A stretch of 14,837 nucleotides of DNA. It comes from an uncultured Oscillospiraceae bacterium. Lineage in GTDB: Bacteria > Bacillota_A > Clostridia > Oscillospirales > Oscillospiraceae. Shown one piece after another: positions 1-6,330 of this stretch (position 1 is the stretch's first letter; every line of letters starts with the position of its first letter). A model generated the notes under the pieces. The model ran no database searches. It saw only the letters and a program-made list of their open reading frames with translations, and was not told the origin of the DNA. Made by a program: the position numbers and the translations under genes. The DNA lies in NCBI GenBank assembly GCA_910584605.1, contig CAJUAW010000067.1:1-14837 (forward strand). The letters are read 5' to 3'.

Positions 1-1
1 A

Positions 2-76
2 CTACATTTTTTCCTCGGCGTTTTCTTTCATTTTATCATTGGCGCTGACAGTTTTCTGCGTGATTTCTTCCTGCAA
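2..76 (-). CDS. 24-codon ORF, possible truncated PcfB-like transfer protein
   Basis: A tiny ORF lies directly behind the replication-initiator-like gene. The ribosome site GGAGG (minus strand, 85-89) stands 8 nt before a TTG codon at 76-74, giving a product that begins MQEEITQKTV. A GTG at 85-83 is in frame and overlaps the upstream stop, but it has no spacer from the ribosome site, so TTG is preferred. The opening residues resemble, from memory, those of PcfB-family accessory proteins that often follow this replication gene in integrative elements. The rest (SANDKMKENAEEKM) does not look like PcfB, and the family is normally over 100 residues. It could be a deletion-fusion remnant or an unrelated short gene. 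Confidence 0.35.
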   Translation of the reverse strand: MQEEITQKTVSANDKMKENAEEKM

Positions 77-81
77 AGCGT

Positions 82-960
82 TCACCTCCGATCTCCGCTG
101 CCGTACAGGTCATGGCTGACAAGGGATGTGTAATAGCTGTCCATCGTGACCGGGGCGTTATACAGCGCCGCCAGCAGATATTTCTTGATGTTGCGGACAT
201 AGGTGGTGTTCTCCCGCATCCGTTCCAGCACATACTCGATGTGGGAGCTGTCGATCTTCAAGAACCGGGACTTCACCACCTCGGCGGGGTAGTCGTCCCC
301 GGCGATACGGATCATCTCCCGGTTGGAGCAGACGGTATCCACCATGAGCTCCACCAGTTCGTCCAGCCTGTCTTTATCCAACTGCACATTCTGCGAGAGA
401 ACGTCATACTCGATATTCTCCAAAATCAATGCCCGATAGCTTTCCCGCTTTCGCATCCCATCCTGTCCGGTCCGCTCCTTGGGGGTTGGGGGACTGGATG
501 GGATAGGACTTGATATCTCCGTACTTGATAAATCTGTCTTTGATGGATAGTTACTTGATTCTTCTTTATTTAATTGGGCGGGGTTCTCCTGAATTGGAGC
601 ATCCAACATTGGATTCACCTGTACGGGATTTTCCCGTATAGGTTTTTCCTGTGTAGGTGATGGCGCTTTAGGCTGTTTCAAAATGGTGTACTCGATAGAG
701 CCGAGCTGCCCGTTTGCGCCGCGGACACGCGCACGGATCAGGTAGCCGTGCGCCTTCAGCTCCCGGATGCCGCCGCTGATGCTGTCAATGCCGTCCTTGC
801 AGATACGGGCAAGACCCTTCATGGTGTAGTCCCAATTCTCCGGCAGGGACAGCATGAGGGATAAAAGTCCCTTTGCTTTCAGCGACAGCGACATATCCCG
901 CAGATGATAGTTGGACATGACCGTGTAATCTCTGGTCTTTTCGATACGGAATACAGCCAT
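82..960 (-). CDS. helix-turn-helix replication initiator-like protein (DUF6017 type) of an integrative element
   Basis: The 292-residue protein has the layout of replication-initiator or replisome-organiser proteins in Firmicute conjugative transposons. Residues 1-95 form a RepA-N-like winged helix, with MAVFRIEKTRDYTVMSNYHL at the start and LSLKAKGLLSLMLSLPENWDY following. Residues 97-165 are a Pro/Gln/Asn/Ser-rich linker with NP-containing repeats (REN-PVQVNP, QENPAQLN). Residues 170-292 form the conserved C-terminal domain (YRALILENIEYDVL, IRIAGDDYPAEVVKSRFLKI, VRNIKKYLLAALYNAP). The start was set at the ATG at 960-958 because AGGAGG lies just upstream; the longer reading to 1056 has no such site. 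AT-rich codons, most clearly in the linker, contrast with the GC-rich genes to the right and support transfer. The role in element replication is inferred from the family and was not shown here. Confidence 0.8.
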   Translation of the reverse strand: MAVFRIEKTRDYTVMSNYHLRDMSLSLKAKGLLSLMLSLPENWDYTMKGLARICKDGIDSISGGIRELKAHGYLIRARVRGANGQLGSIEYTILKQPKAPSPTQEKPIRENPVQVNPMLDAPIQENPAQLNKEESSNYPSKTDLSSTEISSPIPSSPPTPKERTGQDGMRKRESYRALILENIEYDVLSQNVQLDKDRLDELVELMVDTVCSNREMIRIAGDDYPAEVVKSRFLKIDSSHIEYVLERMRENTTYVRNIKKYLLAALYNAPVTMDSYYTSLVSHDLYGSGDRR

Positions 961-1066
961 CTTCGCACCTCCTTCCTCTGAAAATGAAAAGTGTTGACTT
1001 CGATGAAAAAAGCCTCCAGTTTGCCTCTCGGATGTGATCCATAGGAAAACACACATGCCCGCCTGC

Positions 1067-1210
1067 TTACGGCGGTCTGGGAGGAAAAAGCAGAGGCTTT
1101 CGCACCCTAATTGATACAGTTTTGAGACGGAGACTGGTGCAGATATGAAAAAACGCCATAGGGCGGCTGCCTATGGCGTGGGAACAGGAAAAGGGCGCTG
1201 ATATTTGCAT
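1067..1210 (-). CDS. possible 47-residue leader peptide upstream of the replication gene
   Basis: An ATG at 1210-1208 opens a 47-codon frame (begins MQISAPFSCS). It is preceded by an AAAGGG ribosome-site candidate at 1223-1218, and both lie inside a hairpin. The frame runs through the intrinsic terminator at 1147-1179 and stops at 1067, before the replication gene. That arrangement is typical of attenuation leaders, where translating ribosomes melt a terminator. The composition does not look like a folded protein. It may simply be a chance open frame, so confidence is low. Confidence 0.3.
   Translation of the reverse strand: MQISAPFSCSHAIGSRPMAFFHICTSLRLKTVSIRVRKPLLFPPRPP
1147..1179 (-). terminator. 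intrinsic terminator or attenuator in the element leader
   Basis: A perfect 10-bp stem, ACGCCATAGG (1153-1162) with CCTATGGCGT (1170-1179), has a 7-nt loop. On the minus strand it is followed by a run of T (plus-strand A 1148-1153). It lies about 190 nt upstream of the replication gene start with no complete gene before it in the window, so it probably acts as an attenuator. Confidence 0.75.
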
Positions 1211-1223
1211 ATCAATGCCCTTT
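1190..1223 (-). promoter_or_regulatory. RBS- and start-codon-sequestering hairpin
   Basis: On the minus strand AAAGGGC (1223-1217) pairs with GCCCTTT (1196-1190). An inner arm TGATAT pairs with ATATCA around a GCAA tetraloop (1208-1205), and two non-canonical pairs separate the two stems. The ribosome-site candidate AAAGGG forms one arm, and the ATG at 1210-1208 sits at the tip. Folding would block initiation of the short leader frame. A four-T run follows the hairpin, so it could also be a weak terminator. Confidence 0.5.
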
Positions 1224-1265
1224 GAGCCTGTCAGTATTTGATTGTTTCGACTTCGCACCGTGTTT

Positions 1266-1320
1266 GCACCATGAAAAACATTGATTTTACTGACTTTTTC
1301 AATGTTTTCTTATCTGGTGC
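1266..1320. repeat. nested inverted repeat at probable element/chromosome junction
   Basis: The outer arms are GCACCA (1266-1271) and TGGTGC (1315-1320). The inner arms are AAAACATTGA (1275-1284) and TCAATGTTTT (1299-1308), around a 14-nt AT-rich centre. Left of it lies integrative-element sequence; right of it begins the fapA promoter and GC-rich chromosomal coding. The symmetry and position fit a recombinase-bound attachment end, but no integrase gene or second end is in the window. The rest of 961-1426 outside the leader and promoter shows nothing recognisable. Confidence 0.4.
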
Positions 1321-1345
1321 TACCCTCGGGCGCATCTCTTTTTTC

Positions 1346-1374
1346 TTGCGATTCGCCGGGCACTCTGTTAAAAT
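1346..1374 (+). promoter_or_regulatory. sigma-A-type promoter for fapA-cheX-cheY operon
   Basis: TTGCGA (1346-1351) and TAAAAT (1369-1374) are separated by exactly 17 nt, about 50 nt before the fapA start. A short GC hairpin (CGCCG/CGGCG, near 1391-1408) lies in the untranslated leader. Confidence 0.6.
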
Positions 1375-1426
1375 GGACGCAGCAGCATAACGCCGCCAGA
1401 GGGCGGCGCGCAGGGAGGGACATGGT

Positions 1427-3136
1427 ATGGAATGGAAGCGTTCGTTTTTATCCCGGCTGTTTGGGGCCGGGCAGGAGGAGACGGAGGAGATGGAGGAGGC
1501 CCTCGCTCCGCCGCCGGAGGCGGCCCTACCTCCGGAGCAGCTCCGGCACAGGCTGGAGCTGCCGGAGAGCCACGCCATCTATAAGCTGTGGACCATCTAC
1601 AGCGGACAGATGGAGGAGCCGCCGCCCCTGCCGGAGCTGGCTCTGGAGGGGCCGATGGACCCGCTGTTGCCGGACAGCACCGGGAAAGCGGAGCTGGTGC
1701 GGCTGCAGATGGCGGTCAACTCCACGGCCAACGGGCGCATGGAGCGGGTCCGCTCCGGAACGAAGCAGGCGAAGGGGGAGGAGCTCCCCGTCCTGCCCGA
1801 TCTGGACGCCCAGGTGACCGTTTTCCTGTCCAAGGACTGCCTGACCGCCTGGGTGCTGGTCTATCCGCCGGTGAGCGGGGGCCGGGAACTGGAGCGGAAG
1901 GACCTGGACCGGGCTTTGGAGGAGCAGCAGGTCTCCTTCGGCGTGGATACGGCCCGGCTGGACGCCCTGGTGCAGGACCGGGAGCGGTATTTCAAGCTGG
2001 TCCCTGTGGCCAGAGGGGCCGATACGGTGGCCGGTGTGGACGGCTGCATCGTAGACATGTTCCCTCGGACCCAGGAGCATAAGCTGACGGTGGACGAATA
2101 CAACCGGGTGGATTACACCAACCTGGGCTTTATCCACAGCGTGGAGAAGGGCGGCGTGATCTGCCGCATCGTCCCGCCCACCGATGGGAGACCGGGCCGG
2201 ACGGTCCGAGATCAGGAGATTTCTGCGAAAAACGGCAAGCCGGCGTCCGCGCCCAAGGGGCGGAACACAGAGCTGTCCGAGGACGGGCAGGCGCTGGTGG
2301 CCTCCATCACCGGCCATGTGGAGTTCAGCGGCCGCAGCTTTCAGGTGAAGCCTGTACTGGATGTGCCGGGGAATGTGGACTTCTCCGTCGGGGACATCAA
2401 CTTTTTGGGGGACGTTTGCATCCACGGAGACGTGTGCGGCGGCTTTACGGTCCGGGCCACGGGGAACATCACCGTGGAGGGCGTGGTGGAGGCGTGCACG
2501 CTGGAGGCGGGCCGGGACCTGGTGGTGGCCCGCGGAGTCCAGGGGGACAGCCAGGCGGTGATCCGGGCCCAGCGGAGCATTTTTGCAAAATATCTGGAGA
2601 ACAGCTGCGTCTACGCCAAGCAGGACCTGGAGACCGAGTGCATCATCAACTGCGACGTCTACTGCGGCGGCAATGTGACCGTGCGGTCGGGCCACAGCAA
2701 GATCATCGGCGGAAAGGTCCATGCCGCCCACGAGGTCAGCGCAGGCATCGTGGGCTCCCGAGTGGGCAACCGGACCGATGTGGTGCTGGGGGGCCAGCCC
2801 TGTGAGGAGTTTGACTGCCAGCTGCTGACCAAGGAGATCCGGGAGCTGGAGGAGACCATGGAACGCACCAGCCGTCAGCCGGAAAGCCCCAGCAAGGCCA
2901 GCCGCCTGGGCAGGCTGCGGGTGCAGCTTGTGGTCAGCCGGGGCAAGCTGGACGCGATCCAGAAGGAGCAGGAGGCCCTGGTCCTGGAGCCCCAGGATCC
3001 GGGTGTGCGGCGCATGAAGTGCGACACAGTGTTCCCCGGGACCGTGCTGACCATTGATGAGGCGGTGTGCCACATCGACGACATGCTGCGCCCCTGCTCG
3101 GCCTCGCTGGTGGACGGGGAGATACAGCTGATTTAG
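1427..3136 (+). CDS. FapA family protein (DUF342, beta-helix)
   Basis: This 569-residue protein belongs to the DUF342/FapA family, whose founding member was described in flagellar assembly; many members occur in non-flagellated Firmicutes with unknown function. Residues 1-125 are acidic and proline-rich and probably disordered. Residues 125-300 form the N-terminal FapA domain, including the signature loop PPTDGRPGRTVRDQEI (250-265). Residues 305-455 show regularly spaced Gly/Val rungs typical of a right-handed beta-helix (GNVDFSVGDINFLGDVCIHG, then GNITVEG, GGNVTVRSG, IIGGKVHA). Residues 465-520 are Glu/Arg/Leu-rich and likely coiled coil. GGGAGGG lies 7 nt before the ATG. cheX follows 10 nt after the stop, so the two are co-transcribed. 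There is no signal peptide or membrane segment, so it is probably cytosolic. The exact function is unknown. Confidence 0.82.
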   Translation: MEWKRSFLSRLFGAGQEETEEMEEALAPPPEAALPPEQLRHRLELPESHAIYKLWTIYSGQMEEPPPLPELALEGPMDPLLPDSTGKAELVRLQMAVNSTANGRMERVRSGTKQAKGEELPVLPDLDAQVTVFLSKDCLTAWVLVYPPVSGGRELERKDLDRALEEQQVSFGVDTARLDALVQDRERYFKLVPVARGADTVAGVDGCIVDMFPRTQEHKLTVDEYNRVDYTNLGFIHSVEKGGVICRIVPPTDGRPGRTVRDQEISAKNGKPASAPKGRNTELSEDGQALVASITGHVEFSGRSFQVKPVLDVPGNVDFSVGDINFLGDVCIHGDVCGGFTVRATGNITVEGVVEACTLEAGRDLVVARGVQGDSQAVIRAQRSIFAKYLENSCVYAKQDLETECIINCDVYCGGNVTVRSGHSKIIGGKVHAAHEVSAGIVGSRVGNRTDVVLGGQPCEEFDCQLLTKEIRELEETMERTSRQPESPSKASRLGRLRVQLVVSRGKLDAIQKEQEALVLEPQDPGVRRMKCDTVFPGTVLTIDEAVCHIDDMLRPCSASLVDGEIQLI

Positions 3137-3146
3137 GAGGACTGTT

Positions 3147-3635
3147 ATGGATACTGCAATGACGCAGGAGGAGCTGGAGGAGATGCTGGACCGGGCCGTC
3201 CGGGAGGTGACGGAGCAGACCGCAGGGGTCCGGCTCCAGCCCGGCGGGAAGCTGCTGGGCAAGGACCTGTGTACCGTGCACATCTCCTTTCGGCGGGGGT
3301 TCCGCACCAGCCTGACCCTGTGCGCGGACACCGCCCTGCTGGCTCGTATGGCCCGGAACGCCCTGGGGGAGGAGGCCCTGACCGACCAGGATCTGGAGGA
3401 CTTTGGTAAGGAATATTTCAACATCCTGTGCGGAAAAATCGCCGCCGTCCTGTTCCAGAATACCAAGGTGCCTGCCCGGTTCAGCGTGCCCGCCTTTTAC
3501 CGGGGGCGCTACGCGCCGGAGAACCATCAGGCGCAGTTTATGCTCACCTATGCCAACGAGCATCAGGAGGGCGCTCAGCTGACCCATCACGTGCCCCGGT
3601 CTGGGGAGGACGGGGCGGATCGAAATGAAATTTGA
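3147..3635 (+). CDS. CheX-type chemotaxis phosphatase domain protein
   Basis: This 162-residue protein belongs to the CheC/CheX/FliY phosphatase family, which removes phosphate from CheY-P. The family motif (D/S)-x3-E-x2-N-x22-P is present exactly, as D85, E89, N92 and P115 within DFGKEYFN...VP, so catalysis should be intact. The N-terminal helix is acidic (MTQEELEEMLDRAV). A beta-rich stretch (VHISFRRGFRTSLTLC) precedes the motif helix, as in the family fold. The length matches single-motif CheX rather than two-motif CheC. AGGAGG overlaps the fapA stop and lies 6 nt before the ATG. Its probable partner is the receiver encoded 18 nt downstream. No flagellar, CheA or receptor genes are in view, so a non-motility role is possible. 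Confidence 0.75.
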   Translation: MDTAMTQEELEEMLDRAVREVTEQTAGVRLQPGGKLLGKDLCTVHISFRRGFRTSLTLCADTALLARMARNALGEEALTDQDLEDFGKEYFNILCGKIAAVLFQNTKVPARFSVPAFYRGRYAPENHQAQFMLTYANEHQEGAQLTHHVPRSGEDGADRNEI

Positions 3636-3653
3636 CAGAAAGAGGCGTGAAAA

Positions 3654-4022
3654 ATGGCAAAACGGATTATGGTGGTAGACGATTCACGGATGATCTGGGT
3701 GCAGATGAAGAACCTGCTGGAGGGCACCGAATACGAGGTGGCGGCCTGCTGCCGGGACGGCGAGGAGGCCATCGAGCAGTACGGAGAGGTCATGCCCGAT
3801 TTGGTCACCATGGACATCATTATGCCGGGGATGGACGGGCTGGAGACGGCTCAGGCCATTCTGGAGGAGCACCCGGAGGCCAGGATCGTGATGGTGTCCT
3901 CTCTGGCCTATGACGACACCTTTGAGGAGGCCAAGGCGATCGGCGCCAAGGGGTTCATCGACAAGCCCTTTGAGAAGGAGCGCCTGCTGGAGGTCTTTGC
4001 GAAGGCGATGGGTGAGGCATGA
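3654..4022 (+). CDS. CheY-like single-domain response regulator
   Basis: This is a 122-residue stand-alone receiver domain. The acidic pair D9-D10, phospho-acceptor D54 (VTMDIIMPGMDG), switch Ser82 (MVSSLAY) and K104-P105 (FIDKPF) are all present, so it should accept phosphate from a histidine kinase. No output domain is attached, so it must act by binding another protein, as CheY does. The adjoining CheX-type phosphatase is its likely off-switch, and the FapA-like protein is a possible target or scaffold (inferred from context only). The start is supported by AAAGAGG 8 nt upstream. Its stop overlaps the next start (ATGA at 4019-4022), indicating translational coupling to the broken hydrolase gene. 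The cognate kinase is not in the window. Confidence 0.9.
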   Translation: MAKRIMVVDDSRMIWVQMKNLLEGTEYEVAACCRDGEEAIEQYGEVMPDLVTMDIIMPGMDGLETAQAILEEHPEARIVMVSSLAYDDTFEEAKAIGAKGFIDKPFEKERLLEVFAKAMGEA

Positions 4023-4584
4023 GACGGCTGGGCGGCGGCTGGGCGGCGGCAGCGGTCTGTCTGCTGCTGGCCCTTCTGCCGGTCCGGGCAGGCTTTGCCA
4101 CGGCTCCGCCAGCTGGTCCGGCGACGTGAAGCCCTATGCCCAGCGGATCATTCCGGTGATCCGGGCCCGCTCCCCCAAGGCGGTGATCCTGGTGGGGAGC
4201 AGCACCTGGAGTCAGGACCTCCATCTGGCCGCCGGCGATCCGCTGGAGGGGGAAAATCTGATGTACACCCTCCACTTTTATGCGGGGACTCACGGAGCGG
4301 AGCTGCGCAGCCGGATTGACAGCGCCTTGTCCCAGGGGCTGGCGGTGTTTGTGTCCGAGTGGGGGACCAGCCGGGCGGATGGCAGCGGCGGTGTGTTTTT
4401 AGAGGAGTCCGCCGTGTGGCTGGACTTTCTGGACGCCCGGGGGATCAGCTGGTGCGCCTGGTCGCTGTGCGACAAGGACGAGACCTCTGCAGTTCTGCGT
4501 CCCGGCGCGCCTGCCGGCGGCCCTTGGAGCGGGGAGGACCTGAGTCCGTCCGGGCAGTTTGTCTTTTCCAGATTTGCCCCATAA
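4019..4584 (+). pseudogene. broken secreted glycoside hydrolase family 5 (endoglucanase-like)
   Basis: Two pieces of one gene lie in different frames. The ATG at 4019, coupled to the cheY stop, starts a 36-codon frame that encodes a signal peptide (MRRLGGGW, then AAAAVCLLLALL, then PVRAGFA) and ends at a TGA at 4127. From about 4105 another frame carries the C-terminal half of a GH5 cellulase-like domain: ASWSGDVKPYAQRIIPVIRA, then VILVGSSTWSQ, YTLHFYAGTHG and VFVSEWGTS. The nucleophile Glu is the GAG at 4357-4359, followed by ISWCAWSLCDKDETSA. The N-terminal half, with the NEP acid/base Glu, is missing. An internal deletion of several hundred bases plus a frame change, with its joint near 4100-4110, explains this. 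No active enzyme is expected. An assembly gap is the alternative. Confidence 0.8.
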
Positions 4585-4600
4585 AGGGTTTTGAAACCAG

Positions 4601-4636
4601 AAACACGGAGAGGAAACCGGTTCCTCTCCGTGTTTT
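4601..4636. terminator. strong bidirectional intrinsic terminator
   Basis: A perfect 15-bp stem (4601-4615 with 4621-4635) has the 5-nt loop ACCGG and is flanked by T runs on both strands. It separates the plus-strand fapA operon from the convergent minus-strand lysR-ogt pair. Confidence 0.85.
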
Positions 4637-4655
4637 GCGCTGTGGGGACGTCGGG

Positions 4656-5156
4656 TTACAGGTCCGCGCCCTCGTGGCGGAGCAGCCAGAGCTTCCGCTC
4701 CAGCCCTCCGGCGTAGCCGGTGAGGGAGCCGTCCGCCCCCAGCAGCCGGTGGCAGGGGATGATGATGGAGATGGGGTTGTGTCCCGCCGCACTGCCCACC
4801 GCCTGGGCGGACATGGAGGGCCGCCCCAGGGCCTCCGCCGTCCGCCAGGCCAGCTGGCCATAGGTCATGACCTGGCCGCAGGGGATCTGCAGCAGGAGAC
4901 GCCACACCGTCTGCCGGAAGGGGGTGCCCGCAGGGGCCAGGGGGAGTTCGTCCGGATCGGGCTGCTTTCCGGCAAAATAGCGGTCCAGCCAGTCCCGGGC
5001 CTGGGTCAGGACGGGGGACTCGCCGGGGACCATTTCCCCGGCAATGGAGGCGCCGAAATACTTCTGATCCTTCAGCCACAGGCCGGCCAGCCTGTCCTCC
5101 TGACTGCACAGGGTCAGTTCCCCCACGGGGGAGGCATATTGGGACGTCAGGTACAT
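4656..5156 (-). CDS. ogt: methylated-DNA-[protein]-cysteine S-methyltransferase
   Basis: This suicide DNA-repair enzyme transfers the alkyl group from O6-alkylguanine (or O4-alkylthymine) to its own cysteine. The 166-residue length matches Ogt without an Ada regulatory domain. The N-terminal domain (about 1-75) contains SPVGELTLCS. The C-terminal DNA-binding/active-site domain contains GTPFRQTVWRLLLQIPCGQV, TYGQLA and AVGSAAGHNPISIIIPCHR, with acceptor Cys135 in PCHR, and ends GYAGGLERKLWLLRHEGA. AAGGAGG (5163-5169) stands 6 nt before the ATG at 5156, which favours MYLTS over the ATG two codons earlier. The gene overlaps the end of the truncated lysR by 10 bp, so both are transcribed from the promoter at 5629-5657 and translation is probably coupled. 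Confidence 0.92.
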   Translation of the reverse strand: MYLTSQYASPVGELTLCSQEDRLAGLWLKDQKYFGASIAGEMVPGESPVLTQARDWLDRYFAGKQPDPDELPLAPAGTPFRQTVWRLLLQIPCGQVMTYGQLAWRTAEALGRPSMSAQAVGSAAGHNPISIIIPCHRLLGADGSLTGYAGGLERKLWLLRHEGADL

Positions 5157-5596
5157 AACCATCCTCCTTCGATCGGTTCGTCCGGAAGGGAGAGCAGGGA
5201 TTCGATTTCGGGCCGTCTGTTCAGCTCCCGGTCCAGGCAGGCGAGGAAGGTGCGGGTCAGCGCCTCCTTCCGCCGGGGGCCCAGCAGGTAGGATACCAGA
5301 CTGCCCACCGAGGCCACCCGCAGGGTCTGGGCGCGGTCCTGGCCGGCTACCTCCCGGGTCTCCTGCCACAGCAGCCGCCACTTCTCCGCCACCTGGATAA
5401 AGTCCCGGCCCTGGTCGGTCAGCTCCACCCGCCGCTGGCCCCGGCCCCGGACCACCAGAGGACAGCCCAGCGCGTCCTCCAGGGACTTCAGGTGGCGGCT
5501 CACCGCTGGCTGGGTGATGTACAGCGCCTGGGCCGCGGCAGAGATGCTGCCCAGCCGGGCCACCGCCAGAAAAACCTCGATTCCCTGCTGTGTCAT
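5147..5596 (-). CDS. truncated LysR-type regulator (DNA-binding domain plus short tail)
   Basis: This 149-residue protein starts with a complete LysR winged helix: FLAVARLGSISAAAQAL (residues 9-25), then TQPAVSRHLKSLEDALGCPL, then VELTDQGRDF. A linker helix and the first strand of the effector domain follow (LRVASVGSLVSYLLGP). Full-length family members are about 290-310 residues. Here the text jumps straight to what looks like the normal C-terminus (RRKEALTRTFLACLDREL, then NRRPEIESLLS), so roughly 140-150 residues of the ligand-binding domain are missing in frame. The joint is near 5279-5285, at a run of C/G. It may still bind DNA but could not sense an effector. GGAGGTGA lies just before the ATG. 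The gene is translated into ogt with a 10-bp overlap. Confidence 0.75.
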   Translation of the reverse strand: MTQQGIEVFLAVARLGSISAAAQALYITQPAVSRHLKSLEDALGCPLVVRGRGQRRVELTDQGRDFIQVAEKWRLLWQETREVAGQDRAQTLRVASVGSLVSYLLGPRRKEALTRTFLACLDRELNRRPEIESLLSLPDEPIEGGWLCT

Positions 5597-5628
5597 GGGA
5601 TCACCTCCGGATTGGGAGAATTGTCCCC

Positions 5629-5657
5629 ATTATAGCGGAAAAGGGCCCCTCTGGCAA
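5629..5657 (-). promoter_or_regulatory. promoter for lysR-ogt
   Basis: Minus-strand TTGCCA (5657-5652), a 17-nt spacer and consensus TATAAT (5634-5629) lie about 33 nt before the lysR ATG. It is divergent from, and about 23 nt away from, the promoter at 5680-5708. LysR autoregulation here is plausible but inferred. Confidence 0.65.
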
Positions 5658-5679
5658 GGCTGGAAAATCAGGATTTGCC

Positions 5680-5708
5680 TTGCAACCGGTTTTTCCTTGT
5701 GGTAAAAT
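5680..5708 (+). promoter_or_regulatory. promoter for the unrecognised 168-residue gene
   Basis: TTGCAA (5680-5685) and TAAAAT (5703-5708) are 17 nt apart. The small palindrome TTGC-CTT-GCAA (5675-5685) overlaps the -35 box, and GGCAA (5653-5657) with TTGCC (5675-5679) spans the divergent region, giving possible operator half-sites. Confidence 0.6.
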
Positions 5709-5753
5709 GATTGCTGGGAAAAAGGGTCGAATTGCTGAAAAGGGAGTGAGATC

Positions 5754-6260
5754 ATGGCGGAACAACAGACCACAGGGGCCCGGCTGAGTCCGGAGCTGAT
5801 GGCGGAGGTATGCAAAGCTCTGAACTTTGACCCCGCCGCCTTTGCCAAGCGCCACGGGGACGAGTTTGTCCGCATGTACCTGCGGACGGACGGGATGCTG
5901 GCCTACGTGGGGGAGGAGATCGTGGCCTATCTGGCCTACCGGGTGAATGAGTGCCTGTCCAAGGCGGAGTACGCTCTGCTGTCCTATATCGAGTACGCCG
6001 GCCGGGAGGTGAAGCATGCGGAGTCGGACGGCTTTGGCCACGCGGTGACCAACTATCTGAAGGCCCGGCGGAAGGCGGGCAGCGACTGGGTCTACGCCTT
6101 TGAGAAGGAGTCCAAGGCCCGATGCCTGGAGGGGTACCCCCAGATGTACGCCATCGCCCAGGCCATGTATGCCTTCGCGCAGGAGAGCGGAGAGTTCAAG
6201 GAGGTTGCAAAGACCGACGGCCCGGAGGCCTGGCCGGACCCGAAAAAGCTGAACCTGTGA
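5754..6260 (+). CDS. unrecognised 168-residue cytosolic protein
   Basis: No family was recognised. The protein is mostly helical by composition and rich in Ala, Glu, Tyr and Lys (AYVGEEIVAYLAYRVNECL, SKAEYALLSYIEYAGREVKH, YPQMYAIAQAMYAFAQESGE). It has no signal peptide, membrane segment, zinc-binding Cys cluster or recognisable nucleotide-binding motif; only two cysteines were seen besides the possible C-terminal tail. GC-rich coding with normal third-position bias, an AAGGGAG ribosome site about 7 nt before the ATG, its own promoter and its own terminator all say it is a real, singly transcribed gene. It is divergent from the lysR-like gene, an arrangement in which LysR regulators often control the neighbour, so it may have been that regulator's target. 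Function unknown. Confidence 0.7.
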   Translation: MAEQQTTGARLSPELMAEVCKALNFDPAAFAKRHGDEFVRMYLRTDGMLAYVGEEIVAYLAYRVNECLSKAEYALLSYIEYAGREVKHAESDGFGHAVTNYLKARRKAGSDWVYAFEKESKARCLEGYPQMYAIAQAMYAFAQESGEFKEVAKTDGPEAWPDPKKLNL

Positions 6261-6264
6261 CAGT

Positions 6265-6297
6265 GCGGCGGCGCGGAGGGATCTGCGCCGTCGTTTT
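6265..6297 (+). terminator. intrinsic terminator after the 168-residue gene
   Basis: CGGCGGCGC (6266-6274) pairs with GCGCCGTCG (6285-6293), including one G-T pair, around a 10-nt loop. TTTT follows. It begins 5 nt after the stop. Confidence 0.7.
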
Positions 6298-6330
6298 GTC
6301 AAAAAATGACGTATTTCCTGCAAAATTCCC

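Noticed and set aside
1266..1320. intrinsic terminator
   Set aside because: The stem is AT-rich with a 14-nt loop, and no clean T tract follows on either strand, so a protein-binding or recombination site is the better guess.
1526..3466. 646-codon open frame on the minus strand
   Set aside because: It is antisense to the well-supported fapA and cheX genes; it is His/Leu/Pro/Gly-rich with no recognisable domain, as expected from GC-rich shadow frames.
4359..5291. 310-codon plus-strand frame
   Set aside because: It spans the GH5 remnant out of frame, a strong terminator and the antisense of ogt; no coding support.
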